Shown: positions 1 through 8,579 of the stretch, piece after piece
Position numbering within the stretch: position 1 is the stretch's first letter
How the letters are laid out: every line of letters starts with the position of its first letter
DNA from: Actinomycetota bacterium
Lineage (GTDB): Bacteria; Actinomycetota; Actinomycetes; Mycobacteriales; Mycobacteriaceae
DNA length: 64,000 nucleotides
Direction of reading: 5' to 3'
NCBI GenBank assembly: GCA_018268465.1
Contig: JAFDWN010000016.1
Span: 1 to 64,000 of the forward strand
Translations under genes and position numbers: made by a program
Notes under the pieces: generated by a model
Told to the model about the DNA's origin: nothing
Databases searched by the model: none
The model's input: the letters and a program-made list of their open reading frames with translations, nothing else

Positions 1-57
1 CGACATAGTCCTCTTACTACGCACCCTCGGCGGGGAAGGGAGGGGAGACTTCGGGGT

Positions 58-804
58 ATGGCCAACGCTCTTCTGACCGGCAAGACCGCCGTGATCACCG
101 GCGCGGCGCAAGGCATCGGCTACGCGATCGCCGAACTGTTCGCCGCCGAAGGCGCGCGGGTCGTCCTCGGCGACGTCAACGGTGATGCCGCGGCGGCGGC
201 CGCGCGGCGGCTGGGGGGCGGCGCGACAGCGCACGGGATGCGCTGCGACGTCACCGTCGCCGCGGACGTCGACGCCCTGCTCACGGCCGCCGCGCAGCAC
301 TTCACCCCCGTCGACGTCATGGTCAACAATGCCGGCATCACCCGCGACGCGACGATGCGCACGATGACCGAGGAACAGTTCGACGAGGTCATCGGCGTCC
401 ACCTGAAGGGGACCTGGAACGGAACCCGGCTGGCCGGCGCCATCATGCGCACTACCGGCGGCGGTGCCATCGTCAACATGTCATCGGTGTCGGGCAGGGT
501 CGGCCTGGCCGGGCAGACCAACTACTCGGCGGCCAAGGCAGGCATCGTGGGGTTGACCAAGGCCGCCGCGAAGGAGCTCGCGCATCTCGGCGTGCGCGTC
601 AACGCGATCGCACCCGGGTTGATCCGCACGGCGATGACCGAAGCGATGCCCCAGAAGGTGTGGGATCAGAAGATGGCCGAGATCCCCATGGGCCGTGCCG
701 GGGAACCCGGTGAAATCGCCGGTGTGGCATTGTTCCTGGCCTCGGACTTGTCGTCGTACATGACAGGTACGGTGCTCGACGTGACGGGCGGGCGGTTCAT
801 GTGA
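58..804 (+). CDS. SDR family oxidoreductase (FabG-like 3-oxoacyl reductase)
   Basis: A 248-residue short-chain dehydrogenase/reductase, the usual length for the family. It has the N-terminal Rossmann motif TGAAQGIG (about residues 14-21), the NNAG motif near residue 90, and the catalytic Ser...Tyr-x3-Lys set (SSVSG, then NYSAAK near 155-160). The ATG follows a purine-rich ribosome site (gggaggggag). Family knowledge predicts NAD(P)H-dependent reduction of a 3-oxoacyl or hydroxyacyl thioester. The stop overlaps the next start (GTGA), and the next two genes are hot-dog dehydratases, so the three probably carry out reduction and dehydration/hydration of one acyl-CoA or acyl-ACP substrate. That substrate cannot be told from the sequence. 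Confidence 0.9.
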   Translation: MANALLTGKTAVITGAAQGIGYAIAELFAAEGARVVLGDVNGDAAAAAARRLGGGATAHGMRCDVTVAADVDALLTAAAQHFTPVDVMVNNAGITRDATMRTMTEEQFDEVIGVHLKGTWNGTRLAGAIMRTTGGGAIVNMSSVSGRVGLAGQTNYSAAKAGIVGLTKAAAKELAHLGVRVNAIAPGLIRTAMTEAMPQKVWDQKMAEIPMGRAGEPGEIAGVALFLASDLSSYMTGTVLDVTGGRFM

Positions 805-1700
805 CGTCGGGATCTGCCGACCCACACTGGCAACCCCGTACGGAGGTCACCTCGGAGGTGATCGAACCCGGGCCGGTCGCGGCCCTCGCGGCGCTGTTCG
901 ACGACGACCTGCCCGCACCCCAACCCGGCGACCCGTTGCCACCGCTGTGGCACTGGGCGGCGCTGCCGCGCTGGCTCGCGTCGGGCACGCTGGACCCCGA
1001 CGGACACCCCCACCGCGGGTCCTTCCTTCCGCCCGTCGCGCTGCCGCGGCGCATGTTCGCCGGGGGCTCCGCGCGGTTGCTGGCACCGCTGATCGTCGGC
1101 ACGACCGTGCAGCGGGAGGCCGAGGTGCTCTCGGTGAAACCGAAGAGCGGACGCTCGGGGGCGCTGGTGCTCGTCGAGGTGCGCATCCGATTGACCGACG
1201 ACACCGGCGCACCGGCCGTCGAAGAACACCAGAATCTCGTGTACCGGGAAGCACCCGCACCGACGGACCGTCTGTACCCCGAACCACCTACGGCGCCAAC
1301 GGATCCTGGTGTTCCTCTGCGGCAGATCGACGACTCCGAGTGGGAGTTGCGCACCGATCCCGCACTGCTCATGAGGTTCTCCGCGGCGACGGCCAACGCG
1401 CACCGGATCCACTACGACTGGCCCTATGCCACCCGGGTCGAGGGCTACCCCGGGCTGGTGGTGCACGGACCGCTGCAGACGCTCGCGCTCGCCGAGACCC
1501 ATCGCCTCGCGGGTGGCCGCCCCGTGCTCACGCTTCGGCACCGGAACCGGGCACCGCTGTTCTGCGGCGAGCCCGCCCGACTTCGCGCCTGCCCCCGCGA
1601 CGACGGTGTGACACTCGAATTGTTCGGCCCACACGGCGATTCCGCCGGACCGAACGCCTCACTGGAACTCACCACCCGACAGTCAGGAGCCCATCGGTGA
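801..1700 (+). CDS. FAS1-like dehydratase / mesaconyl-C4-CoA hydratase-like hot-dog protein
   Basis: A 299-residue protein with GTG start overlapping the upstream stop. Two hot-dog-like halves are visible. The N-terminal half has the conserved RRMFAGG segment and [11 protein letters not shown]. The C-terminal half has the substrate-pocket signature [16 protein letters not shown] followed by [11 protein letters not shown]. These are hallmarks of the HTD2 / mesaconyl-C4-CoA hydratase (FAS1-like dehydratase) family, which hydrates or dehydrates enoyl/3-hydroxyacyl thioesters. It is translationally coupled on both sides to an SDR and a MaoC protein. The exact substrate (branched dicarboxylyl-CoA, fatty acyl or steroid-derived) is unknown. 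Confidence 0.82.
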   Translation: MTSGSADPHWQPRTEVTSEVIEPGPVAALAALFDDDLPAPQPGDPLPPLWHWAALPRWLASGTLDPDGHPHRGSFLPPVALPRRMFAGGSARLLAPLIVGTTVQREAEVLSVKPKSGRSGALVLVEVRIRLTDDTGAPAVEEHQNLVYREAPAPTDRLYPEPPTAPTDPGVPLRQIDDSEWELRTDPALLMRFSAATANAHRIHYDWPYATRVEGYPGLVVHGPLQTLALAETHRLAGGRPVLTLRHRNRAPLFCGEPARLRACPRDDGVTLELFGPHGDSAGPNASLELTTRQSGAHR

Positions 1701-2149
1701 CCCGCGCATTCAGCTCCGTCGAGGACGTCCGGGCAGCGTTGGGCGAGGCGATCGGCCCTAGCCGGCCACTCGTGATCGACCAGGTGAGGATCGACGCATT
1801 CGCCGAGACGACCGACGACCCGCAGTGGATCCACACCGATCCCGGCCGCGCGGCCACGGGTCCGTACGGCGCGACCATCGCGCACGGCTATCTGACCCTT
1901 TCGCTGCTCCCCCACTTCGGAAGGGAGCTGTTCGCCTTCGACTTCGGATCCGCACGAGTCAACTACGGCGTCAACAAAGTCCGATTCCCCGCGCCGGTAC
2001 CGGTCGGTTCGGCGCTACGCGCGACCGTCACGTTCACCGATATCGACGAGAATCCGGCAGGCCACGTCATCGGCGCGAGATACGTCGTCGAATCGGGTGC
2101 GGTCAAACCCGCGTGCGTGGCGGAGACCCTGGTGCTGGTGGTGCGGTAG
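1697..2149 (+). CDS. MaoC family dehydratase
   Basis: A 150-residue single hot-dog protein, read from the GTG that overlaps the preceding stop (GTGA). It carries the R-hydratase catalytic signature: an Asp in FAETTDDPQWIHTDP and the His of WIH, followed by GPYGATIAHGYLTLSLLP. This matches the MaoC/NodN-like (R)-specific enoyl-CoA hydratase family of about 150 residues. As the last gene of the three-gene unit it probably completes an enoyl hydration or 3-hydroxyacyl dehydration step with the SDR and FAS1-like dehydratase. Confidence 0.87.
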   Translation: MTRAFSSVEDVRAALGEAIGPSRPLVIDQVRIDAFAETTDDPQWIHTDPGRAATGPYGATIAHGYLTLSLLPHFGRELFAFDFGSARVNYGVNKVRFPAPVPVGSALRATVTFTDIDENPAGHVIGARYVVESGAVKPACVAETLVLVVR

Positions 2150-2179
2150 GAGTGGCGCACGGCAGCCGTGCTGCCACGC

Positions 2180-2413
2180 TCAGGCAGCGCGCTCGCCGTC
2201 ACCGCGACGTGTGCGGGTGTCCGTGGACCACAGATGGGCGCAGGCCGGACACTGCAGGTGCACGATCGTGCCCCGGTTGCTCAGCAGGTACTGCCAGTGC
2301 GTACCGCAATTGCGGCGTTCCTCGCAGTCGCGGCAGCCGCGGTCCTGCCCACAGGCCGGGCACGGCAGCCAGGCGCGGCGCGACCGATCGGCGGTGGGGT
2401 CAATCGGCAACAC
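2180..2413 (-). CDS. Small zinc-ribbon protein, function unknown
   Basis: A 77-residue protein beginning at a GTG that overlaps the end of the upstream gene by 14 bp (a TTG one codon later is an alternative). It has four paired cysteine sites: CPAC near residue 18, CRDC near 27, a further Cys in RRNCG, and CPAC near 54. This pattern suggests one or two zinc-ribbon knuckles. The C-terminus is basic and polar. It probably shares a transcript with the preceding 76-residue gene behind a candidate iron box. I do not recognise a named family. Confidence 0.65.
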   Translation of the reverse strand: MLPIDPTADRSRRAWLPCPACGQDRGCRDCEERRNCGTHWQYLLSNRGTIVHLQCPACAHLWSTDTRTRRGDGERAA

Positions 2414-2630
2414 GGTCCACCGCCCGATCCGGCAAAACACCGGCCGCGACCAGTTCGTCGTATATGCGCTGCTGGCGCTCGTCGAGGTTCGAGTACAGCA
2501 GATCGTAGGCGCGTTCTTCCTCCGCGAGCACGGCGCCGGGATCCCAGTCCTCACCGATCGCGGCGAGCACGGCGCTGCGGCGGCGCGCCTCGTCCAAGGT
2601 CAGGTCGTAGGCGAAGTCCAGATCAGCCAT
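2400..2630 (-). CDS. Small conserved protein (possibly DUF6400-like), candidate iron-regulated
   Basis: A 76-residue acidic, helical protein. The ATG at 2630 is preferred over the ATG six codons upstream (2648) because a GGGGGA ribosome site lies 9-10 bases before it. Visible segments are DEARRRSAVLAAIGEDWDP and YSNLDERQQRIYDELVAAG, which recall small actinobacterial proteins I believe are grouped as DUF6400 (from memory). It has no cysteines or membrane segment. It overlaps the zinc-ribbon gene downstream. A 15/19 match to the IdeR box lies 34-52 bp upstream, suggesting iron-dependent repression. Confidence 0.6.
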   Translation of the reverse strand: MADLDFAYDLTLDEARRRSAVLAAIGEDWDPGAVLAEEERAYDLLYSNLDERQQRIYDELVAAGVLPDRAVDRVAD

Positions 2631-2663
2631 CGTCGGTGGGTCCCCCATCGTCCGAAAACACGA

Positions 2664-2682
2664 TTAGGGCAGGCTCACCTAT
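2664..2682. promoter_or_regulatory. Candidate IdeR iron box
   Basis: The 19 bases TTAGGGCAGGCTCACCTAT match the mycobacterial IdeR/DtxR consensus TTAGGTTAGGCTAACCTAA at 15 of 19 positions. Mismatches are at positions 6, 7, 13 and 19. The site lies just upstream of the minus-strand small-protein gene, where a bound repressor would block initiation. The match was made by eye with a remembered consensus. Confidence 0.5.
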
Positions 2683-2836
2683 TGCCGTGCTCGCCGCAAC
2701 CGCAGGAGCGTCATTCGGCGTTTGACGTTCGTCACACCCGCCCGGGTCGCCGACAGTGCCGCTGGCGCCTACACTGCGGCCGGCCGATGGGGCGCTGCGA
2801 CGGCAGGCGTCCGAGCAGTACGGTGACCGCGGCCGT

Positions 2837-4234
2837 TCACTGACCCAGTGTCAGCGACTGCGCCGCAAGGTACTGATCGATGACCTGCGGTGTGGGCTGC
2901 GCGTCGTACGACGCGGTCAATCCGAACGACCACGCCGGTGGTGAATCATGTTGCGAAAGCGCCCAGGCCGCCTGACGAGCGGCCCCGAGCGCGACGTACT
3001 CCGTCGGCGTGGGCACATGCACGGGCCTGCCCCACAGCGCCGGTGCGATCCGCCGGACGGCTTCCGACCGGGCACCGCCGCCGACCAGGATGATCCGTTC
3101 GACCTCGACACCCTGCGCGGAGATCTTGTCGATGCAATAAGCCATGGAGGCCAGCAGCCCTTCGACCGCGGCGCGCGCCACGTTGCCCGAGGTCAGGTTT
3201 CTCGTCGTCACGCCCTGCAACGCTCCCGCCGCGTCGGGCAGGTTCGGTGAGCGCTCACCGTCGAAGTACGGCACCACCGTCAGTCCCTCGGCTCCCGACG
3301 GGGCCTGCAGCGCCAGCCGGTCCAGTTCGTCGAAATCGACGCGCAGCATGCCTGCCACAGCGGCGAGTACCGGCGCCCCGTTGAGCGTGCACACCAGCGG
3401 AAGTTGGCGGCCCGTCGCGTCGGCAAAGCCGGCGACCAGACCTTCGGGGTCGTGCGGCGCCGTCGCGCCCACCGCGCTGACCACACCCGAAGTCCCGAGC
3501 GAGACCACGCAGTCGCCGGGACCCGCACCGAGCCCGAACGCGGCGGCCGCGTTGTCCCCGGCGCCGGGTCCGAGTACCGCCCCCGCCGGGGTGCGTCCGG
3601 CGGTGTCATGCGGGCCGATGACCTCTGGCAGCGCGGGCGTGCGTCCGCGCATGGCCAGTTCCAGCAGGTCGAGTTGGTAACTGTCGGTCTCCGACGAGAA
3701 ATAGCCGGTACCGCTGGCATCGCTGCGGTCGGTGCGCAGGTCGGAGATGTCCGTCGAACCGGTCAGCCGCCATGTCAACCAGTCGTGCGGCAGGCACACG
3801 GCCGCCGTCGCGTCGGCATGTGCCGGTTCGTGGTCGACGAGCCAGCGCAGTTTGGTGGCGGTGATCGACGCGACCGGGACCACTCCGATCCGTTTGGCCC
3901 ATTCGCCGGGACCGCCGAGTTCGGCGACCAGGTCCCCCGCGGCCGCGCTGGAACGAGTGTCGTTCCACAGCAATGCATCCCGGACCACCGCTCCGCCGGC
4001 GTCCAAGCACACCATGCCGTGCTGCTGGGCGCCCACCGATAGCGCGGCGACATCGTCGAGGCCACCCGCACCGGCGATACTCGCCTGCAGCGCCTCCCAC
4101 CAGTGCCGGGGGTTCACCTCGGTGCCCGTCGGATGGGGTGTCGACGCCGACCGGATGATCTCACCGCTGTCGGCGTCGCAGATCAGCACCTTGCACGATT
4201 GGGTGGACGAGTCGATTCCCGCGACGAGTGCCAC
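2837..4234 (-). CDS. xylB: Xylulokinase (FGGY carbohydrate kinase)
   Basis: A 465-residue FGGY-family sugar kinase of normal length. The N-terminal ATPase motif [10 protein letters not shown], the substrate-side segments QQHGMVCLD and [12 protein letters not shown] (with the catalytic Asp) and the C-terminal [12 protein letters not shown] support ATP-dependent phosphorylation of D-xylulose to xylulose 5-phosphate, feeding the pentose phosphate pathway. It stands alone on the minus strand with no xylose isomerase or sugar transporter beside it. The exact pentulose is inferred from similarity to XylB. Divergent to a membrane-protein gene across about 120 bp. Confidence 0.86.
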   Translation of the reverse strand: MALVAGIDSSTQSCKVLICDADSGEIIRSASTPHPTGTEVNPRHWWEALQASIAGAGGLDDVAALSVGAQQHGMVCLDAGGAVVRDALLWNDTRSSAAAGDLVAELGGPGEWAKRIGVVPVASITATKLRWLVDHEPAHADATAAVCLPHDWLTWRLTGSTDISDLRTDRSDASGTGYFSSETDSYQLDLLELAMRGRTPALPEVIGPHDTAGRTPAGAVLGPGAGDNAAAAFGLGAGPGDCVVSLGTSGVVSAVGATAPHDPEGLVAGFADATGRQLPLVCTLNGAPVLAAVAGMLRVDFDELDRLALQAPSGAEGLTVVPYFDGERSPNLPDAAGALQGVTTRNLTSGNVARAAVEGLLASMAYCIDKISAQGVEVERIILVGGGARSEAVRRIAPALWGRPVHVPTPTEYVALGAARQAAWALSQHDSPPAWSFGLTASYDAQPTPQVIDQYLAAQSLTLGQ

Positions 4235-4358
4235 GCCGACCTCCTCACATGTCTGATAGGCCCAGCGTAGTCAGGCCGGCGCCGGCCGCTGCAGCGACCG
4301 GCCGTACGTGGCGGCTCATCTACCACCAACGGCCCCGACGCCATGGGAGGATGGGTCG

Positions 4359-4862
4359 ATGGACGATGAGCGTCCGAGACCCGATGCTCACTGGGACCCC
4401 GGCCGCGAGGAGACGGAAACAGAACGGCTGGACCGCAATTGGGCCAGCCTCCTGCAGGAGCTCCGGGTTGCCCAGACCGGCGTTCAGGTGCTGACCGGGT
4501 TCTTGCTGACATTGCCGTTTCAGCAACGGTTCGCCGACATCGGCGCCACGACCACCGCGGTCTATCTGATCACGGTCACCTGCTGCATCGGCTCCACCGT
4601 CATGCTCGTCGCCCCGGTCAGCATGCACCGGGTCCTGTTCCGCAGGCGCAAGCTCGACGCCTTGGTTTCCACCTCCCACAGCTATGCCCTGATCGGCCTG
4701 ATGCTCATGGGCCTGGCGCTGGCCGGCGTGGCGGTCCTCGTCTTCGACGTGGTGCTGGGGCCGCATGCAGCCTGGATCGCGGGCGGCGCCACACTTGTCG
4801 CCCTCGCGGCACTGTGGGTGGTCCTGCCGATCCGCGAACGACACACGAAAATCAGCCGGTGA
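4359..4862 (+). CDS. DUF6328-type membrane protein
   Basis: A 167-residue protein from the ATG at 4359, chosen because a GGAGG site lies 8 bases upstream; an in-frame ATG at 4308 lacks one. The first 45 residues are charged (DWxxEETETERLDRNWASLLQELR-like). Four hydrophobic segments follow, near residues 38-55, 65-85, 105-130 and 135-155. The conserved LLQELRV.QTGVQVLTGFLLTLPF region is typical of the DUF6328 membrane family, whose function is unknown. Followed after 41 bp by another membrane gene. Confidence 0.75.
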   Translation: MDDERPRPDAHWDPGREETETERLDRNWASLLQELRVAQTGVQVLTGFLLTLPFQQRFADIGATTTAVYLITVTCCIGSTVMLVAPVSMHRVLFRRRKLDALVSTSHSYALIGLMLMGLALAGVAVLVFDVVLGPHAAWIAGGATLVALAALWVVLPIRERHTKISR

Positions 4863-4903
4863 CGCGCGTTTGCGCGGGTGCCCCCGAGGGAACAAGAGGA
4901 AAC

Positions 4904-5857
4904 ATGTTGATCCGACGAATCGCCCGTCCCATGCTGTCGGCGGTCTTCATCGGCCGCGGAGTGGAGGCGCTGCGCAGCCCGAAAACCGCCGCCGACGCCA
5001 CCCGACCCACGCTCGAAAGCCTCAGCAAGCTCCCCGAACCCGTCGGCCCGAGCGTTCCGTCCAATGCCGAGATGGTCGCGCGGATCAACGGTGCGGTGCA
5101 GATCGGGGGCGGTCTGTTGTTGGCGACGGGCAGACTACCGAGGTTGGCCTCGGCCGCCCTGGCGTTGAGTGTTGTGCCGGGAAGCCTTGGTGGGCACCAG
5201 TTTTGGAACCAAAGCGATCCGCAGCGCAGGTCGGACGAACGGCGGGCATTCCTGACCGATGTGAGCCTCATCGGGGGGCTGATCATCGCCGCGGTGGATA
5301 CGGAGGGTCGGCCGTCACTGGGCTGGCGGGGGCGGCGGGCGGCGCACAAGGTGACCGACGCCGTGGCTGCGGCGCTGCCCGGCGGTGCGGCGGCGGGCGG
5401 CGCGCTTTCCGACAGCGCTCTCGCCGAGAAGGTCGGACACGGTCTGCATGTCGGCGCCGAACGCGGCCGCGAACTCGCCCATGTGGCGCGCGAACGCGGT
5501 GCCGAACTGGCCGACGTCGGCGCCGAACGCGGCCGGGGACTCGCCCACGTCGCCCTCGAGCGGGGCGCCGAACTCGCCGACGTGATGCGCGACCGCGGAG
5601 CCGAATTCGCCGACGTGGTGCGCGAGCGGGGAGCCGAGCTGGCCGAGGCCGCCCGCGACCGCGCCCCCGAGTTGGCCGAGGCGGCCCGCGACCGCACCGC
5701 GGATCTGGCCGAGGCGGCCCGCGAGCGCACCGCGGATCTGGCCGAGGCGGCCCGCGAGCGCACCGCGGAACTGGCCGACGCGGCCCGCGAGCGCACCGAA
5801 GATCTGGCGGACGCGGCCAGGACACAGGCGAAACCGCACCGGCGCCGCTGGCGCTGA
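4904..5857 (+). CDS. DoxX-like membrane protein with C-terminal 11-residue repeat array
   Basis: A 317-residue protein with ATG at 4904. Residues 1-135 resemble a DoxX-type four-helix membrane domain (RIARPMLSAVFIGRGVEAL, then GAVQIGGGLLLATGRLPRLA and HQFWN). Residues 182-302 are eleven consecutive 11-residue units, from HVGAERGRELA to DAARERTEDLA, with a partial twelfth. Each unit has the pattern [D/E/H]-[V/A]-x-x-[E/D]-R-x-x-x-L-A. A hendecad of this kind forms a long amphipathic helix or right-handed coiled coil and should lie outside the membrane. DoxX proteins are membrane partners of redox reactions, but no function is known for this fusion. The tail ends in a basic KPHRRRWR. Confidence 0.8.
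   Translation: MLIRRIARPMLSAVFIGRGVEALRSPKTAADATRPTLESLSKLPEPVGPSVPSNAEMVARINGAVQIGGGLLLATGRLPRLASAALALSVVPGSLGGHQFWNQSDPQRRSDERRAFLTDVSLIGGLIIAAVDTEGRPSLGWRGRRAAHKVTDAVAAALPGGAAAGGALSDSALAEKVGHGLHVGAERGRELAHVARERGAELADVGAERGRGLAHVALERGAELADVMRDRGAEFADVVRERGAELAEAARDRAPELAEAARDRTADLAEAARERTADLAEAARERTAELADAARERTEDLADAARTQAKPHRRRWR
5447..5809 (+). repeat. 33-bp tandem repeat array encoding 11-residue hendecads (11 copies)
   Basis: Eleven in-frame 33-bp units inside the DoxX-like gene. The last five (from about 5645) are nearly identical at the DNA level (gccgaggcggcccgcgagcg type); the earlier ones are more diverged. This gradient suggests recent expansion at the 3' end, and copy number is likely to vary between strains. 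Confidence 0.85.
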
Positions 5858-5952
5858 TCGTCCTCGCAGGGTTTCTGAGGTTGCTGGCGGCCGCCCGACC
5901 CGCCTCGGCGGTAGATTGGCGTCATCCACTGTCGCCGTCAGGAGCCGAATCG

Positions 5953-6429
5953 ATGACAACCGGTGATTACTACCAGCCCTACGGCGATCCGGGCCTGCCG
6001 TCGGCGGGCCTGCGGCCGGGCGGTCTGGCTGCCAGATTCTTCGCTCGCGTGATCGACGGGCTCATCGTGGGAATCGGCGGGTTCATCCTGGCCTTCTTCA
6101 CCGACACCCTGTCGAACATCTGGGTCACCGGTCTGTTCTCCGGGCTCCTGACCTTCGTGTATTTCCTGGTCTTCGAGATCACCCAGGGCTGGACACCGGG
6201 CAAAAGGGTGCTGGGGCTGCGGGTGTTCGGCCCACACGGGGCAGCCAAACCCACCGCCCAGCAGTCGGCCATCCGCAATGCGTGGACATTGCTGCCGATC
6301 ATTCCGTTCATCGGTGGCCTCCTCGCGGTCGTGGCAATCCTCGTCATCGCGGTGACGATCAGTGGCAGTCCGACCAAACAGGGCAAGCACGACGAACTCG
6401 CAGGCGGCACGCAGGTCGCCAAGGGCTGA
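5953..6429 (+). CDS. RDD family membrane protein
   Basis: A 158-residue protein, ATG at 5953 after a caggag ribosome site. It opens with a short Gly/Pro/Tyr-rich cytoplasmic stretch. The RDD signature follows: ARFFARVIDGLIVGIGGF with Arg-x3-Arg...Asp at the start of the first membrane helix. Hydrophobic segments lie near residues 38-55, 58-75 and 115-140, with TPGKRVLGLRVFG between them. RDD proteins are small inner-membrane proteins; some have been linked to Na+/H+ exchange, most are uncharacterised. Convergent with the gluconate permease gene. Confidence 0.83.
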   Translation: MTTGDYYQPYGDPGLPSAGLRPGGLAARFFARVIDGLIVGIGGFILAFFTDTLSNIWVTGLFSGLLTFVYFLVFEITQGWTPGKRVLGLRVFGPHGAAKPTAQQSAIRNAWTLLPIIPFIGGLLAVVAILVIAVTISGSPTKQGKHDELAGGTQVAKG

Positions 6430-6472
6430 CGAACTACGTGCCGCCTGCGTGGGTTGCTACCCGCGTCGATTG

Positions 6473-7945
6473 CTAGATGAACATCCCGAGCGCCAGCACC
6501 AGCACCAGGCCAGACACCGACAGCACCGTCTCCATGATCGACCAGGATTTGATCGTCTGCCCCACCGACATCCCGAAGAACTCCTTGACCAACCAGAAGC
6601 CCGCGTCGTTCACGTGGGAGAAGAACAGCGATCCCGCACCGACGGCGAGGACCACCAGCGACACCTGACCGGTGCTCATCCCCTCGACCAGCCCCAGCAT
6701 CAGCGACGACGCGGTGATGGTCGCCACCGTCGCGGACCCCGTGGCCAGCCGGATCAACACCGCGAGTACCCAGGCCAGCAGGATCACGGAGATGTTGGCG
6801 CCCTTGGCCCAATCGGCCAGCAGCGTACCGATTCCGCTGTCGACCAGCACCTGCTTGAACCCGCCGCCCGCGGCGACGATGAGGATGATGCCGGCGACCG
6901 GCGGCAGCGAGGTCTCGATGCACTTCACGATCTGATCGCGGGTCATCGCCGCGCCGCGGCCGAGGGTGAACATGCCGACGATGACCGCGATCAGCAGCGC
7001 CATCAACGGACGGCCCAGGATGTCGAAGGTCTGCCGCAGCGGGTTGGCCTCGTCGTCGATGAAGATGTCGACGAGCGCCTTGCCCATCATCAGCGCCACC
7101 GGCAACAGCACGCTGAACATCGTCATGGCGAAACTCGGGCGCCGCCGCTCGATGCGGGCCGCGGTGCGGGTGTCGATGCCCGTCCCGCCGCCGACCTGCT
7201 CACGTGTCACGGCGCCACCGCCGGCGCCGCCGGTTCCACCGCCGAAATCGTCGGCGTCGAACCGCGTCGGCACGTCGACCACCACCCAGCGCCCCGCCAG
7301 CTTGCCGAACAGCGGGCCCGCGATGACAACGGTCGGTATCGCCACGGCCACGCCCATCGCCAGGGTCACACCCAGATCGGCACCGAGCAGATCGATCGCC
7401 GTCAGAGGACCCGGATGCGGGGGCACCAGCCCGTGCATCGCCGACAGTCCGGCCAGCGCCGGGATGCCGACGGTGATCAACGACAGTTGCGACCGCCTGG
7501 CGACCAGGTAGATCACCGGCATCAACAGAACGAGTCCGATCTCGAAGAACATCGGCAGGCCGATGATGGCGCCGACCAGCGCCATCGCCCACGGCAGTGC
7601 GCGCGGCGATGCGTGGCCCACGATGGTGTCCACGATCTCGTCGGCCCCGCCGGAGTCGGCCAGAAGTTTGGCGAACATCGCACCGAGCGCGATGAGGATG
7701 CCGACCCCGGCGGCGGTGGTTCCGAATCCGTCCCCGAACGAGCCGAGGACGTCGGCCACGTTCTCCCCGGCGACGAGGCCGACGGTCAACGCGCCGAAGA
7801 TCAGCGCCAGGAACGGATGCAGTTTGGCGACGGTGATCAGCACGACGATCACCGCGATGCCCGCCAGCGCGGCGCCCACCAGCTGACCGCCGGGGGCTAC
7901 GGGTTCGGGCAGCTCGGTGGCCGCCAGATAGGTCAGGGTGTTCAT
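6473..7945 (-). CDS. gntP: Gluconate:H+ symporter, GntP family
   Basis: A 490-residue polytopic membrane protein of the GntP/GntT family. At least twelve hydrophobic segments are visible, with the family motifs HPFLALIFGALTVGL near residue 45, GFGTTAAGVGILIALGAMFAKLL near 75-95, HGLVPPHPGPLTA near 170 and NDAGFWLVKEFFGMS near 450. It imports D-gluconate with protons. Its start overlaps the gluconokinase stop (ATGA), so the two are co-translated. The charged, glycine-rich central loop (GGGTGGAGGGAVT, near 240-255) is a loop insertion. Likely repressed by the divergent GntR-family regulator. Confidence 0.92.
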   Translation of the reverse strand: MNTLTYLAATELPEPVAPGGQLVGAALAGIAVIVVLITVAKLHPFLALIFGALTVGLVAGENVADVLGSFGDGFGTTAAGVGILIALGAMFAKLLADSGGADEIVDTIVGHASPRALPWAMALVGAIIGLPMFFEIGLVLLMPVIYLVARRSQLSLITVGIPALAGLSAMHGLVPPHPGPLTAIDLLGADLGVTLAMGVAVAIPTVVIAGPLFGKLAGRWVVVDVPTRFDADDFGGGTGGAGGGAVTREQVGGGTGIDTRTAARIERRRPSFAMTMFSVLLPVALMMGKALVDIFIDDEANPLRQTFDILGRPLMALLIAVIVGMFTLGRGAAMTRDQIVKCIETSLPPVAGIILIVAAGGGFKQVLVDSGIGTLLADWAKGANISVILLAWVLAVLIRLATGSATVATITASSLMLGLVEGMSTGQVSLVVLAVGAGSLFFSHVNDAGFWLVKEFFGMSVGQTIKSWSIMETVLSVSGLVLVLALGMFI

Positions 7946-8457
7946 CGGTTCTCCTTTTGGGTGGCGCGCTCGGCGACCAGCGCGGCGCAGTTGTCGACGA
8001 TGGCGTCGATGTCCAGTCCGACATCGACGGTGATTCCGCGCTCGTCGGCCCCCAGAGCTTCGAGCGTGGCGAACTGTGAGGCCAGCAGCGAGGCCGGCAT
8101 GAAGTGCCCGGGCCTGCCGGCCTGGCGCCGGGCGATGACCTCGGGTGAACCGCTCAGATGCAGAAACTCCACGTCCGGGCAGTGGCTGCGGAGCTGGTCA
8201 CGGTACTGGCGCTTGAGGGCGGAGCAGCTCATCACCCCGCCGTCGTCGTGTTTGGCGAGCCACTCACCGATGGTTTCCAGCCACGGATACCGATCGTCGT
8301 CGGTCAATGCCTGACCCGACGACATCTTCACGATGTTGTCGGGCGGGTGCAGATCGTCGGCGTCGCCGAACGGCACCCCCAGTCGTTGGGCCAGCGCCGC
8401 GCCGACGGTCGACTTACCGGACCCTGATACCCCCATCACCACGATTGGTGACGTCAT
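7942..8457 (-). CDS. gntK: Gluconokinase
   Basis: A 171-residue P-loop kinase. The ATG at 8457 is preferred over one 15 codons upstream because a strong GGAGG lies 9 bases before it. The Walker A is GVSGSGKST (about residues 7-15). DADDLHP near 33, SCSALKRQYRD near 83 and RQAGRPGHFMP near 118 are GntK family signatures. It phosphorylates D-gluconate to 6-phosphogluconate for the pentose phosphate route. It is the first gene of a two-gene unit with the permease, with its promoter in the AT-richer divergent region shared with the GntR regulator. Confidence 0.94.
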   Translation of the reverse strand: MTSPIVVMGVSGSGKSTVGAALAQRLGVPFGDADDLHPPDNIVKMSSGQALTDDDRYPWLETIGEWLAKHDDGGVMSCSALKRQYRDQLRSHCPDVEFLHLSGSPEVIARRQAGRPGHFMPASLLASQFATLEALGADERGITVDVGLDIDAIVDNCAALVAERATQKENR

Positions 8458-8579
8458 TCCCACCACCTCCTTCACTGTGCCTGGCATCACATGCTGCCTC
8501 AAAAATCATACTTTTGCAAGGATTGTGCTAATTCATATGCCTTAAACTCGTCTCAGCAAACCTATGACAAGATGTATCG
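8458..8579. promoter_or_regulatory. Divergent promoter region of gntK-gntP and gntR, with imperfect inverted repeat
   Basis: This 122-bp gap is clearly AT-richer than its surroundings (8501-8555). It contains an imperfect dyad at 8504-8524 with AATC...GATT ends around CTTTTGCAAG. A self-repressing GntR-family operator would be expected here. The half-sites are weak, so the precise operator is a guess. Confidence 0.4.

Noticed and set aside
4765..6429. A long frame joining sequence upstream of the RDD gene into one 554-residue protein.
   Set aside because: The first 390 residues are the wrong frame of the DUF6328 and DoxX-like genes. The RDD protein has its own ATG and ribosome site at 5953.
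6362..8314. A 650-codon open frame on the plus strand over the gluconate genes.
   Set aside because: It is antisense to gntP/gntK, which have clear family motifs. Its own translation is His/Arg/Gln-rich without domains, typical of GC-rich shadow frames.
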